Positions 33,958-43,094 of a DNA stretch of 64,000 nt are shown here, in pieces. Origin of the DNA: Roseicella sp. DB1501 (lineage in GTDB: Bacteria; Pseudomonadota; Alphaproteobacteria; Acetobacterales; Acetobacteraceae); the NCBI RefSeq assembly GCF_013112485.1, contig NZ_JABFHG010000001.1, forward strand, positions 638,910 through 702,909. The letters run 5' to 3'. Position 1 is the first letter of the stretch, and every line of letters starts with the position of its first letter. Position numbers and translations under genes: made by a program. A model generated the notes under the pieces. That model did no database searches and was not told the origin of the DNA. It saw only the letters and a program-made list of their open reading frames with translations.

Positions 33958-35706
33958 ATGATCGCATCCGAATGGCGCAGCCGCGCATCAAATGAGTGGC
34001 GCAGCCGCGCACCCAATGAGTGGCGCAGCCGCGCCGGGACCGCCTTCGCCTCCGAGAAGCAGCCGGCCCTCGGCAGCCGCGGCATGGTCGTGACCAACCA
34101 TCCCCTCGCCTCCGCCGCCGGCGCCGAGATGCTGGCGGCCGGCGGCAATGCGGTGGATGCCGGCATCGCCGCCCTCTTCGCTCTCACCGTGGTCGAGCCG
34201 ATGATGGTCGGGCTGCTCGGTGGCGGCATGACGCATCTGCGCCTGCCCGATGGCCGGCACGAGGTGCTGGACGGCCTCTCCACCGTGCCCGCTGCCGGAA
34301 GGCCGGACATGTTCACGCCGGTCAGCCAGGACTGGCCGGCGGCGCTCGAGACGGTGGGGCGGGAGAATGCGGTCGGCCCGCGCGCCGTCGCGGTGCCCGG
34401 CAACCTGCTCGCCTGGTGCGCGGCGCTGGAGCGGCACGGGCGGCTGCCGCGCGCCGATGTCGTGGCGCCGGCCATCCGCCTCGCCCGGCGCGGCTTCGCG
34501 GTCACGCCCTATCTCGCCGAATGCATCGCCGAGGCGGCGCCGGACCTGGCGCGCGACCCTGCCATCGCCGCCCTGCTGCTGCCCGGCGGCACGCCGCTGC
34601 CGGCCGGGGCGCGGCTCGTCATCGGCGCCCAGGCGGAGACGCTCGAGACCATCGCCCGCGAGGGGCCAGGGGCGCTGCATGGCGGCGCGCTCGGGGCGCT
34701 GGTCGCCGAGGAGGTCGCCCGCCGCGGCGGCCTGCTGACGGCGGCCGACCTGCGCGACATGCGCCTCGTCGCCCGCGCCCCGGTCCGCGGCACCTATCGC
34801 GGCATCGAGGTGGTGGGGCCGCCGCCGCCCTCCTCCGGCGGCGTGCATGTCATCCAGATGCTGAACATCCTGGAGGGCTTCGACCTGCAGCATCTCGGCT
34901 TCGGCACGGCCGAGAGTTGCCACCTGATCGCCGAGGCGCTGAAGATCGCCTTCGCCGACCGCGCCGCCGCCACCGCCGATCCGGATTTCGTCCCGGTGCC
35001 GGTCGAGACGCTGCTCTCCAAATCCTATGCCGCCGAGCGGCGCGCGGCGATCGACCCGGGCCGGGCGCAGGCCTGGTCTGCCGGCGTGCCGGCCGCGGGC
35101 GAGAGCCCGAACACCACGCATCTGACCGTCGCCGATGCCGAGGGCCGCATCCTCTGCGCGACGCACACCATCAACAGCCTGTTCGGCGCCCGCTTCCTGA
35201 TCCCGGCGCTCGGGTTGATCCCGAACAACTACATGGCGCTGTTCGACCCGCGGCCGGGCCATGCCCTCTCCATCGCGCCCGGCAAGCGGATCACCACCAG
35301 CCAGGCGCCGCTGATCGCGCTGCGCGACGGGGTGCCGATGGTGGCGCTCGGCCTACCCGGGGGATTGCGCATCTTCGGCTCGGCCATGCAGGCGCTGATC
35401 AACCTGATCGACCACGGGATGAGCCTGCAGGAGGCGGTGGAGGCGCCGCGGCTCTGGACCCAGGGCCAGGCCCTCGAGATGGAGGCGGGCTTCGGCAGCG
35501 CGGCCGAGGCCGGGCTGCGCGCGCTCGGCCATGCGCCGCTGATGCTGCCGCATGTCGCGGGCGGCATGTGCGCGATCGGCTTCGGGCCCGAGGGGATGCT
35601 CGAGGGCGCCGCCTGCTGGCGGGCGGATGGCACGGCGATCGGCCTCGGCGGCGGCCTGGCACGCGCCGGCGTGCGATTCTGGCCGGACCAGTCCCGCGGA
35701 CGCTGA
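33958..35706 (+). CDS. Gamma-glutamyltransferase family protein
   Basis: Encodes 582 residues, full GGT length. GMVVTNHPLASAAGAEMLAAGGNAVDA starts the fold at residue 42; the autoprocessing and catalytic Thr386 lies in SPNTTHLTV; the glycine-rich GLPGGLRIFGSAMQ follows. It should self-cleave into two subunits and hydrolyse or transfer gamma-glutamyl groups. Unlike typical GGTs it has no signal peptide: the N-terminus is a three-fold 8-residue repeat (NEWRSRAP type), so either it is cytosolic or the true start lies later, for example at the ATG for residue 43. Confidence 0.9.
   Translation: MIASEWRSRASNEWRSRAPNEWRSRAGTAFASEKQPALGSRGMVVTNHPLASAAGAEMLAAGGNAVDAGIAALFALTVVEPMMVGLLGGGMTHLRLPDGRHEVLDGLSTVPAAGRPDMFTPVSQDWPAALETVGRENAVGPRAVAVPGNLLAWCAALERHGRLPRADVVAPAIRLARRGFAVTPYLAECIAEAAPDLARDPAIAALLLPGGTPLPAGARLVIGAQAETLETIAREGPGALHGGALGALVAEEVARRGGLLTAADLRDMRLVARAPVRGTYRGIEVVGPPPPSSGGVHVIQMLNILEGFDLQHLGFGTAESCHLIAEALKIAFADRAAATADPDFVPVPVETLLSKSYAAERRAAIDPGRAQAWSAGVPAAGESPNTTHLTVADAEGRILCATHTINSLFGARFLIPALGLIPNNYMALFDPRPGHALSIAPGKRITTSQAPLIALRDGVPMVALGLPGGLRIFGSAMQALINLIDHGMSLQEAVEAPRLWTQGQALEMEAGFGSAAEAGLRALGHAPLMLPHVAGGMCAIGFGPEGMLEGAACWRADGTAIGLGGGLARAGVRFWPDQSRGR
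33970..34035 (+). repeat. 24-bp tandem repeat in GGT 5' end
   Basis: Units at 33970-33993, 33994-34017 and a partial at 34018-34035 share GAGTGGCGCAGCCGCGC with few changes, encoding NEWRSRAx. It lies ahead of the conserved GGT fold. Confidence 0.85.
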
Positions 35707-35862
35707 AGAGCCGGCGCGCAGGGGTCGCCAGCCGCGCCAGACGCACAAGCCGGGATGCACAATCCGGGGCGCGCAATCCGGAGCGGGAGACGGTTGCTCC
35801 CGGAATGCATGACCCGCTATACAACCTGGGATTAAGAAAACATCGCAGAGAACGCCTTTTGC

Positions 35863-37725
35863 GTGCGTTCCCTGCCTGTGTCCTCGCAGGGTGCATGTCT
35901 CTTGCAGTTGACCACATCCGCCCGAGTCGCGCTCAGCTTCGCCCTGGCGGCCGTCTTCGCCTGGCTGTTCCTCCTCATCTGGCGGCGCGACAGGACCCAG
36001 CCGGCCCTGACCTGGTGGGCCGCCGCGCATGTCGCCTGGGCGCTGTCGATGCCGGTCTTCGCGCTGCGCGGACTGGTGCCGGACTGGATCCCGATCCTGC
36101 TCGGCAATGCCGCCGTCTGCTTCGGCTACGGCCTGCTCTGGGGCGGCACACGGCGCTTCTCCGGCCTCAGCGTGCATGCGCCGGGCCTGCTGGCGGGCGC
36201 GGCGGCCTGGGGCATCTTCTGCCTGCTGCCCGGCTTTCTCACCTCCCTGCCCGAGCGCGTCGCGCTGGGCTCGACGATCATCACGCTCTACAGCCTGGCG
36301 AATGCGCAGGCCTTCCGCCAGGGCATGCGGCGGCACCGGCTGCCCTCGCACCGCGCGGCGGTCGGCGTGCTGATCGCGCACGGCGTCACCTATGCGGCGC
36401 GCGCCGGATTGGCCTTCCTCCTGCCCTTCCACAGCCATGGCGGCGAGGCGCCGGCAGCGATGTGGGACGACATCATCGCCATCATCGGCGTCGCCTTGCT
36501 CGCCAGCCATGCGGTGCTGCTCGTCGCCCTGGCCGGGGAGCGCAGCGCCCTGGCGACCGAGGCGGTGCTGACCCGGGCGCGCGACACCGCCACCGCGGCG
36601 AGCCGGGAGAAGTCCCGCTTCCTCGCCCGCATGAGCCATGAACTGCGCACCCCGCTCAACGGCGTCTTCGGCATGGCGCAGGTGCTGGCGCGGGACCCCA
36701 CGCTCTCGGCCCACCAGCGCGAGCAGGCGGAGACGCTTGAGCAGGCGGGGCGGCACCTGCTGGCCATCGTCAACGACGTGCTCGACCTCACCCGCATCGA
36801 GGCCGGCCGGCTCGAGCTCGCGCCGCGGCCTGTGCCGCTGCGGGACCTGCTGCGGGAGGCGCTGGACCTGGTCCGCGGCGCCGCGGCGGAGAAGCGGATC
36901 GACCTGGTGCCGGACCTGGCGCCCGACCTGCCGGGGACGCTGCTCGCCGATCCGGTGCGGCTGCGGCAGATCCTGCTGAACCTGCTGGGCAATGCCGTGA
37001 AGTTCACGCCGGCGGGCGGCGCCGTGACCCTCGAGGCGCGCTGCCTGCCGGAGGGCGGGCTGAGCCTCGCCGTCCTCGATACCGGCCCGGGGGTTCCGGC
37101 CGAGTTGCGGGAGAACCTCTTCGTCGAGTTCGCCCAGGCGCGGCAGGAGAGCGAGGCCGGGCGCGGCACCGGCCTCGGCCTCGCCATCAGCGCCGCGCTG
37201 GCGCGCGCCATGGACGGCCGGCTCGATTATTGCCCGGGGCCGGAGGGGCGCGGCAGCCGCTTCACCGCCAGCCTGCCGCTGCCCGCCGCAGGACCGGCCG
37301 CACCCGCCCTAATTCCCGCCCCTCTGGTCCTGTCGCCGCGCGACGGGCTGCGCATCCTCGTCGTCGACGATGCCGCGGCCAACCGACGGATCGCCCGCGC
37401 CATGCTGGAGCAGGATGGCCATGCGGTGCTGGAAGCGGCGGACGGGTCGCAGGCGTTGGCCGCCCTGCGGGCCGGGGCGCGGCCGGACCTGGTGCTGATG
37501 GATATCGGCATGCCCGGGCTGGACGGCTACGCGACCACGGGGCTGATCCGCGCCCTGCCGGGGCCGATGGGCCGCGTGCCGGTCGTCGCCCTCACCGCCT
37601 ATGCCATGCCGGAGGACGGCGCGGCCATCCGCGCGGCGGGCATGGACGGGCATCTGACGAAGCCGATCGACCGCGCGGTGCTGCGGGCTGAGCTGGCGCG
37701 GCTGACCCCGGCCGGCGCGGACTAG
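35863..37725 (+). CDS. Hybrid sensor histidine kinase with 7-helix membrane sensor
   Basis: Encodes 620 residues from a GTG; other non-ATG starts (GTG 35878, TTG 35902) are possible. About seven hydrophobic helices fill residues ~20-225, then HisKA with His259 in RMSHELRTPLNG, HATPase (LLNLLGNAVKFT, DTGPG, GTGLGLA) and a receiver with Asp547 in LVLMDIGMPGLDG. The membrane part is the likely sensor; ligand unknown. Its receiver resembles that of the kinase at 3669 (both have IRALPGPxGRVPV). The stop codon TAG merges with the edge of family-A copy 3. A weak promoter (TTGCTC, 18 bp, TATACA) lies at 35794-35823. Confidence 0.9.
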   Translation: MRSLPVSSQGACLLQLTTSARVALSFALAAVFAWLFLLIWRRDRTQPALTWWAAAHVAWALSMPVFALRGLVPDWIPILLGNAAVCFGYGLLWGGTRRFSGLSVHAPGLLAGAAAWGIFCLLPGFLTSLPERVALGSTIITLYSLANAQAFRQGMRRHRLPSHRAAVGVLIAHGVTYAARAGLAFLLPFHSHGGEAPAAMWDDIIAIIGVALLASHAVLLVALAGERSALATEAVLTRARDTATAASREKSRFLARMSHELRTPLNGVFGMAQVLARDPTLSAHQREQAETLEQAGRHLLAIVNDVLDLTRIEAGRLELAPRPVPLRDLLREALDLVRGAAAEKRIDLVPDLAPDLPGTLLADPVRLRQILLNLLGNAVKFTPAGGAVTLEARCLPEGGLSLAVLDTGPGVPAELRENLFVEFAQARQESEAGRGTGLGLAISAALARAMDGRLDYCPGPEGRGSRFTASLPLPAAGPAAPALIPAPLVLSPRDGLRILVVDDAAANRRIARAMLEQDGHAVLEAADGSQALAALRAGARPDLVLMDIGMPGLDGYATTGLIRALPGPMGRVPVVALTAYAMPEDGAAIRAAGMDGHLTKPIDRAVLRAELARLTPAGAD

Positions 37726-37826
37726 AGCGTGATCGCTTGAGGTGGACGCACCGAACAGCGTGACTCACGCGATCAAGCAACGGCCTGGACCATGACCCGC
37801 GACCCTGTGTGAGCGGATCATGGTCC
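37724..37826 (-). repeat. Family-A intergenic repeat, copy 3 (inverted)
   Basis: 103 bp. On the plus strand it begins AGAGCGTGATCGCTTGAGGT and ends with GCGGATCATGGTCC; stem 1 is CATGACCCGC / GCGGATCATG. The first two bases complete the stop codon of the hybrid kinase gene. Confidence 0.88.
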
Positions 37827-37896
37827 AGCGGCCCGGCCCGGCCCGGCTGGCATGGGGCATGCTAGGCTCGCGGCATCTCACCGCGGGAGTCGATGC

Positions 37897-39213
37897 ATGC
37901 CCAAGCCCTTCCACCTTGGCTGGTTCCTGCAGGGATCCTCGGTCCAGGCCTGGGGAGAGCCCTGGACGGGTGCGATCGGCCGCGACTGGATGGTCCCCGA
38001 CCTGTTCTGCGACATGGCGCGCTCGCTTGAGCGCGCCTGCTTCGACTACATCCTGATCGAGGACAGCTCCTATGTCGGGGAGAGCTTCGGCGGCTCGACC
38101 GAGATCTACCTGAAGCACGGCCTCGCCGTGCCGCGCCAGGACCCGGCCGTCACCGCGACGCTGATGGCCGCGGCGACGCGGCGCATCGGCATCGTGCCGA
38201 CCTTCGCCACCTTCACCCACCCGCCCTACCTGCTGGCGCGGATGATCGCCTCGCTCGACCAGGTGAGCTCGGGGCGCATCGGCTGGAACATGGTGACCGG
38301 CAGCTCGGACGTCGCGGCGCGGAATTACGGGCTGGATCGGCTGCCGGAACACGACCTGCGCTACGACATGGCCGATGAGTACATGCAGGTGGTGAACGGC
38401 CTCTGGGACAGTTGGGCGCCGGGCGCGATCCTCGCCGACGAGGAGAGCGGCGTGCTGGTCGACCCCGCCAAGGTGCATGCGGTGGATTTCGAGGGCCGCT
38501 GGTACCGCACCCACGGGCCGCTGAACTCCGGCCCCTGCCCGCAGGGGCGGCCGGTGATCGCCCAGGCCGGCGGCAGCCCGCGCGGCCGGCAATTCGCCGC
38601 CGGCAATGCCGACACCATCGTCGCCAGCATCAAGGGCACCGGCGCGATGAAGGCCTATCGCGACGATGTCCGCGCCCGCGCCGCCGCGGCCGGGCGCAAC
38701 CCGGACCATGTGAAGCTGCTCTACCTGGTCAATCCCTGCCTCGGCGAGACGGCGGAGGAGGCCGCCGCGCGCCTCGACGCCCGCAAGGCCCGGGCCGAGC
38801 GGCAGGTGCCGCAGCTCCTCGCCTTCTTCGGCAAGATCACCAATATCGACTTCTCCCGCTTCGACCTCGACGCGCCGGTCGATTCGCTCGACCTGCACAC
38901 CAACGGCCACCAGCAGAGCCTCGACGACTTCAAGCGCGTCGCCGGCAAGCGCAGCCTGCGCGAGGCGATGCTGAGCTATCGCGGCAGCAGCGGCTCGATC
39001 GAGCTGGTCGGCACGCCGGATGCGGTCGCCGGCCAGATGGCCGAGGCGATGGAGGAGGTGGGCGGCGACGGCTTCCTGATCTCCATGGGCGATGTCAGCC
39101 GCCGCACCATCGCCGAGGTGGCGGATGGCCTGGTGCCGGCGCTGCAGCGCCGCGGCCTGGCCCGGCGCGCCTATGGCCACGCGCAGTTCCGCGACAACCT
39201 GCTGGAGTTCTGA
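37897..39213 (+). CDS. NtaA/SnaA/DszA-type flavin-dependent monooxygenase
   Basis: Encodes 438 residues of the luciferase-like TIM-barrel superfamily. The N-terminal FHLGWFLQGSSVQAWGEPW, IEDSSYVGESFGGS, SSGRIGWNMVTGSSDVAARNYG and VIAQAGGSPRGRQFAA are typical of the NtaA/SnaA/DszA monooxygenases, which use FMNH2 to oxidise amines, sulfonates or sulfur heterocycles. A flavin reductase partner is not adjacent. GCGGGAG precedes the ATG. Substrate unknown. Confidence 0.9.
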   Translation: MPKPFHLGWFLQGSSVQAWGEPWTGAIGRDWMVPDLFCDMARSLERACFDYILIEDSSYVGESFGGSTEIYLKHGLAVPRQDPAVTATLMAAATRRIGIVPTFATFTHPPYLLARMIASLDQVSSGRIGWNMVTGSSDVAARNYGLDRLPEHDLRYDMADEYMQVVNGLWDSWAPGAILADEESGVLVDPAKVHAVDFEGRWYRTHGPLNSGPCPQGRPVIAQAGGSPRGRQFAAGNADTIVASIKGTGAMKAYRDDVRARAAAAGRNPDHVKLLYLVNPCLGETAEEAAARLDARKARAERQVPQLLAFFGKITNIDFSRFDLDAPVDSLDLHTNGHQQSLDDFKRVAGKRSLREAMLSYRGSSGSIELVGTPDAVAGQMAEAMEEVGGDGFLISMGDVSRRTIAEVADGLVPALQRRGLARRAYGHAQFRDNLLEF

Positions 39214-39219
39214 GCGCCG

Positions 39220-39879
39220 TCACGGCATCGACGCCTCGAGCAGCCGGGCGCTGCGCAGGCCGATGATCCCGGCCGCCGCCAGCATGACCAGGCCGGCGGC
39301 CAGGCGCATCAGGCCCTGCCGCCGCGCCACAGCCCCGAGCACGCGCCCGCGCGCCATGGCGGCCAGCGCGGCATAGGCGGCGTAGACCGCGGCCGCCGCG
39401 CCGATATAGGCGCCGCCGAGGACGAGGCTCTGCGGCAGGTGCGGACGCGCCGGGTCGAGGAAGCCGGCCGCGGCCGAGACGGCGAAGGAGAGCGAGATCG
39501 GGTTGCCGAGCGTCATGACGAAGCCGCCGGCGACCACCCCGATCTGGCTCTCCGGCCAGCGTGGCGCGGCGCCTCCCACCGCTGCCGCGCCGGCGCGATC
39601 GAGGCCGCGCCGCAGCAGGCGCAGCCCGAGCAGCAGCAGCACCGCCGCCGCCGCGCCCTGCCCCGCCGCGAGCAGCGCCGGCGAGGCCATCAGCGCCGCG
39701 CCGGCCATGAGGCTGAGGGAGATCGTGACGCAGTGGCCGAGGATCAGCCCCGCCATCGCCGCGCCTGCGAAGCGTGCGCCCCCTAGCAGCGCACTGGCCA
39801 GGACATGCGCGACGGCCGGTCCCGGCGTCGCCATGACGGCGAGGGAGAGGAAGAGGAACCCGGCGACGTCCTGCGGCAT
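39220..39879 (-). CDS. LysE/RhtB-family amino-acid exporter
   Basis: Encodes 219 residues with six hydrophobic helices. AVMATPGPAVAHVLASALLGG near residue 14 is the family signature, and VMTLGNPISLSFAVSAAAGF matches the conserved NPK-like segment in the middle. It probably exports an amino acid or homoserine-lactone-like compound through the inner membrane. Its stop is 6 bp from the convergent monooxygenase stop. Confidence 0.9.
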   Translation of the reverse strand: MPQDVAGFLFLSLAVMATPGPAVAHVLASALLGGARFAGAAMAGLILGHCVTISLSLMAGAALMASPALLAAGQGAAAAVLLLLGLRLLRRGLDRAGAAAVGGAAPRWPESQIGVVAGGFVMTLGNPISLSFAVSAAAGFLDPARPHLPQSLVLGGAYIGAAAAVYAAYAALAAMARGRVLGAVARRQGLMRLAAGLVMLAAAGIIGLRSARLLEASMP

Positions 39880-40067
39880 GGCTGCGCCCCACGCTTCGGC
39901 CCCAGGCCTCTAGCCCTGCGGCGTGTCCTCGCGCTGTGCGCCACCGTATGCCGCCGGCGGCCCAGTTCCCTGGCCGATCCGGGGCGGCGGAGACGCGGCG
40001 CCGGGCGCCGGGCTTGCCGTCGCCGCCGGCCCCGGCCATGACGGAGGCAAGACCCGGAGGAACGGTC

Positions 40068-41039
40068 ATGGCCCCGCGCATCCTGATGATGGACAACCCG
40101 CTGAGCGCGATGGATCTCGCGCGCGAGCTCGCGCCGCCCGAGATGGAGATGGTGGTCGCGCCGCTCGGCAGCCCGGAATTCGAGGCGGCGCTGCCGGGGG
40201 CGGATTTCATCGTCGGCTTCGGCAGCCGCGCCATCGATGCCGGGCTCTATGCCCGGGCGCCGCGGCTGAAGCTGCTGCAGCTCCTCTCGGCCGGCTACGA
40301 CACCATCGACATCGAGGCGGCGCGGCAGGCCGGCATCCCGGTCTGCAACAATGGCGGCGCCAATTCCACCGCCGTAGCCGAGCATGCGATCCTGCTCATG
40401 CTCGCCGCCTGCCGCCGCCTGGTCTGGCAGCACCAGAGCGTCGCCGCCGGGCGCTGGCGCGGCAACGACCTGGCCGGGACGAAGCTCTACGAGCTGCGCG
40501 ACAAGACGCTCGGCATCGTCGGGCTGGGCGCGATCGGCAAGAAGGTGGCGCGGCTGGCCAACGCCTTCGGCATGGACGTGCAGTATTACGACATCCGCCG
40601 CGTCTCGGAGGCCGAGGAGGACGCGCTCGCGGTCCGCTTCCGCCTGCTCGGCGAGATCCTGGCGAATGCCGACATCGTCTCCCTGCACGTGCCGCTGACC
40701 CCGGCGACGCGGCACATGATCGGCGCCGCCGAGCTCGCCCGCATGAAGCCGACCGCCTATCTCATCAACACCTGCCGCGGCCCGGTGGTGGACGAGCCGG
40801 CGCTGGCCGCCGCGCTGGCCGAGAGCCGCATCGCCGGGGCCGGGCTCGACGTCTTCGACCAGGAGCCGCCGGCGGCGGACAACCCGCTCTTCCGGCTGAA
40901 CACCGTGGTGCTGACGCCGCATTTCGCCGGCCCGACCTGGGACAACCAGCAGGCCCGCTTCCGCAACGCCTTCGACAACTGCCAGCGCGTCGCCCGCGGC
41001 GAGAGGCCGCTCTGGATCATCCCCGAGCTGGCGGGCTGA
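40068..41039 (+). CDS. D-2-hydroxyacid dehydrogenase (NAD-dependent)
   Basis: Encodes 323 residues. The Rossmann signature GIVGLGAIGKKVARLANAFGMDV, the substrate-side LLSAGYDTIDIEAA, Arg in NTCRGPVVDE, Glu in DVFDQEP and catalytic His in LTPHFAG are present, as in phosphoglycerate/glyoxylate-type dehydrogenases. It would interconvert a 2-oxoacid and D-2-hydroxyacid in the cytosol. CGGAGGA places the start at 40068. A strong hairpin terminator follows at 41047. Confidence 0.93.
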   Translation: MAPRILMMDNPLSAMDLARELAPPEMEMVVAPLGSPEFEAALPGADFIVGFGSRAIDAGLYARAPRLKLLQLLSAGYDTIDIEAARQAGIPVCNNGGANSTAVAEHAILLMLAACRRLVWQHQSVAAGRWRGNDLAGTKLYELRDKTLGIVGLGAIGKKVARLANAFGMDVQYYDIRRVSEAEEDALAVRFRLLGEILANADIVSLHVPLTPATRHMIGAAELARMKPTAYLINTCRGPVVDEPALAAALAESRIAGAGLDVFDQEPPAADNPLFRLNTVVLTPHFAGPTWDNQQARFRNAFDNCQRVARGERPLWIIPELAG

Positions 41040-41046
41040 CCGCGCG

Positions 41047-41085
41047 CCCGGCGGCCCGGCCCCCCTTTGGGGTCGGGCTGCCGGG
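41047..41085 (+). terminator. Rho-independent terminator
   Basis: A 17-bp stem (CCCGGCGGCCCGGCCCC paired with GGGGTCGGGCTGCCGGG, two G-U pairs) with a short loop rich in C and T, directly after the dehydrogenase stop. Only a brief T-run (GTTTG) follows, so efficiency is uncertain. Confidence 0.6.
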
Positions 41086-41201
41086 CAAGTTTGCCACAGT
41101 TGCCCCGGTCCCACCCCATTTCCGCCGCATTTTCCTGGCGAGGGCACGCTTGTCCATATAGGTACTCCCTAGACTGATCAACTATTAGGGGAGTGCCCGT
41201 C

Positions 41202-43058
41202 TTGGCCAGCGATCCTGCGGACCGCTCCCGCCATGGCGCGCTGCGAAGCACGCTCCATCTCGCCCGCGGCTGGTACGGCTCCGGCGAGCGGCGTCTCGCC
41301 TGGGGGCTCACCGCCCTCGTCGTGCTTCTCACCCTGGCGCAGATCGCCACCACCCTCGGGCTGAACGCCTGGAACGGCGCCTTCTTCTCGGCGCTCGAGC
41401 GGCGCGACCAGTCGGGCATGACGCTGCAGGCCTGGCTCTTTCCCCTGCTCGCCCTGCTGACCATGGCGCTCGCCGTGGCGCAGCTCTGGGCGAAGCAGAT
41501 CCTCGCCCTCTCCTGGCGGCGCTGGCTGGTGGAGCACCTGCAGGGGCGCTGGGTGCGCGACGGGCGCAACTACCACATGGCGCTGCTGCCCGAGGCGGCC
41601 GACAACCCGGACCAGCGGATCAGCGAGAACACCCGCTGGGCCACCGCCGTCTCGGTCGAGCTCGGCACCAGCCTGTTCTACGCCGCGGTCAACCTCGTCA
41701 CCTTCGTCGGGCTGCTCTGGTCCCTCTCGGCCGCCATCCCGGTCGCGGGCGTCGCGCTGCCGGGCGGCATGCTCGGCCTCGCCCTGCTCTACGCGGCCGG
41801 CGGCACGCTGGTCACCTGGCTGGTCGGCCGGCCGCTGATCGGCATCCATATCGACCGCAACCAGGCGGAATCGGAGCACCGCTTCGCCCTCATCCGCCAG
41901 CGCGAGCAGGCCGAGGCGGTGGCCATGCTGGGCGGCGGCGCCGACGAGGCGGGGCGGCTGAACCAGACCTTCGGCCAGGTGGTCGGCGTGATGCACCGCA
42001 TGCTGCGGCAGGAGCGCCACCTGATGTGGATCGCCTCCGGCTACGGCATGGTCGCCGCCACCCTGCCGCTGCTGCTGGCGAGCCCGAGCTACTTCGCCGG
42101 GGCGATCGGCCTCGGCACGCTGGTGCAGCTCGGTCAGGCCTTCGCCGAGGTGGTGCGCGCCCTCTCCTGGCTGCAGGAGCACTGGCCGCAGGTCGCCGAC
42201 TGGCGCAGCCATATGGAGCGCATCATGGCGCTCGAGGACAGCCTCGCCGCGGCGGGCCGGCTGGCGGAGCGCGGCGGCATCGCGGTCGAGGAAGGCGGGT
42301 CTCTGCTCGCCCTCGACGCGCTGACGCTCCGCAGCCCGACCGGCCAGGTGCTGCTGGAGGAGGCCGAGGCCGAGATCCGTCCCGGCGAGCGCGTGCTGAT
42401 CCAGGGCGGCAGCGGCTGCGGCAAGAGCACGCTGATCCGCGCCGCCGCCGGGCTCTGGCCCTGGGGCGAGGGCCGCATCCGCCGGCCGGCGCGGACCGAG
42501 ACGCTGCTGCTGCCGCAACGCCCCTACCTGCCGCTCGGCACGCTGCGCGCGGCGGTCTGCTACCCCGCCGGGCCGGGCGATGTCGACACGGCGGCGATCG
42601 TCCTCGCCCTGACGCGCTGCGGCCTGGGCGGGCTGGCGGCGCGGCTCGACGAGGCGGGGCGCTGGGACCGCATCCTGTCGCTCGGCGAGCAGCAACGCCT
42701 CGGCTTCGCTCGGCTGCTGCTGCTCCGGCCGCGCTGGGCGCTGCTGGACGAGGCGACCTCGGCGCTCGACGAGATCGCCGAGGCGGGACTGATGCGGCTC
42801 TTCGAGCAGGAGCTGGCGGGGGTGGGGCTGGTCTCGACCGGCGACCGGCCGGGTCTCGCGCGTTGGCACGACCGCGTCCTGCGGATCGAGGAGGGCAGGC
42901 TCATCGGCGCCGCTGCCGCCGCGCTGCCGCCCCTGCCCGCGCCAGGCCGGCTGCGGGTGGCGCATGCGCATGCGCTGCCGGAGCAGCGGCCGGCGCCGCG
43001 GCCCGACCGCCAGGCCGCGCCGGCCCGGGCGATGCAGGGCCGGCTGCAGGCGCTCTGA
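41202..43058 (+). CDS. SbmA/BacA-like ABC transporter (ABC_membrane_2 fused to ATPase)
   Basis: Encodes 618 residues from the TTG at 41202; AGGGGAG at 41187-41193 sits 8 bases before it, whereas the upstream GTG at 41193 overlaps that site. The N-terminal half has about six helices with WNGAFFSALERRD, typical of the BacA/YddA class (vitamin B12, bleomycin or peptide transport). The ATPase half has Walker A GGSGCGKST, a signature-like LSLGEQQRLGFARL and Walker B WALLDEATSALD. The Lys- and Arg-poor, Pro-rich tail is unconserved. Substrate unknown. Confidence 0.9.
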   Translation: MASDPADRSRHGALRSTLHLARGWYGSGERRLAWGLTALVVLLTLAQIATTLGLNAWNGAFFSALERRDQSGMTLQAWLFPLLALLTMALAVAQLWAKQILALSWRRWLVEHLQGRWVRDGRNYHMALLPEAADNPDQRISENTRWATAVSVELGTSLFYAAVNLVTFVGLLWSLSAAIPVAGVALPGGMLGLALLYAAGGTLVTWLVGRPLIGIHIDRNQAESEHRFALIRQREQAEAVAMLGGGADEAGRLNQTFGQVVGVMHRMLRQERHLMWIASGYGMVAATLPLLLASPSYFAGAIGLGTLVQLGQAFAEVVRALSWLQEHWPQVADWRSHMERIMALEDSLAAAGRLAERGGIAVEEGGSLLALDALTLRSPTGQVLLEEAEAEIRPGERVLIQGGSGCGKSTLIRAAAGLWPWGEGRIRRPARTETLLLPQRPYLPLGTLRAAVCYPAGPGDVDTAAIVLALTRCGLGGLAARLDEAGRWDRILSLGEQQRLGFARLLLLRPRWALLDEATSALDEIAEAGLMRLFEQELAGVGLVSTGDRPGLARWHDRVLRIEEGRLIGAAAAALPPLPAPGRLRVAHAHALPEQRPAPRPDRQAAPARAMQGRLQAL

Positions 43059-43094
43059 CGCAACCGCCCGGCCTGCGCGGCCGGGCGGAGCGGA

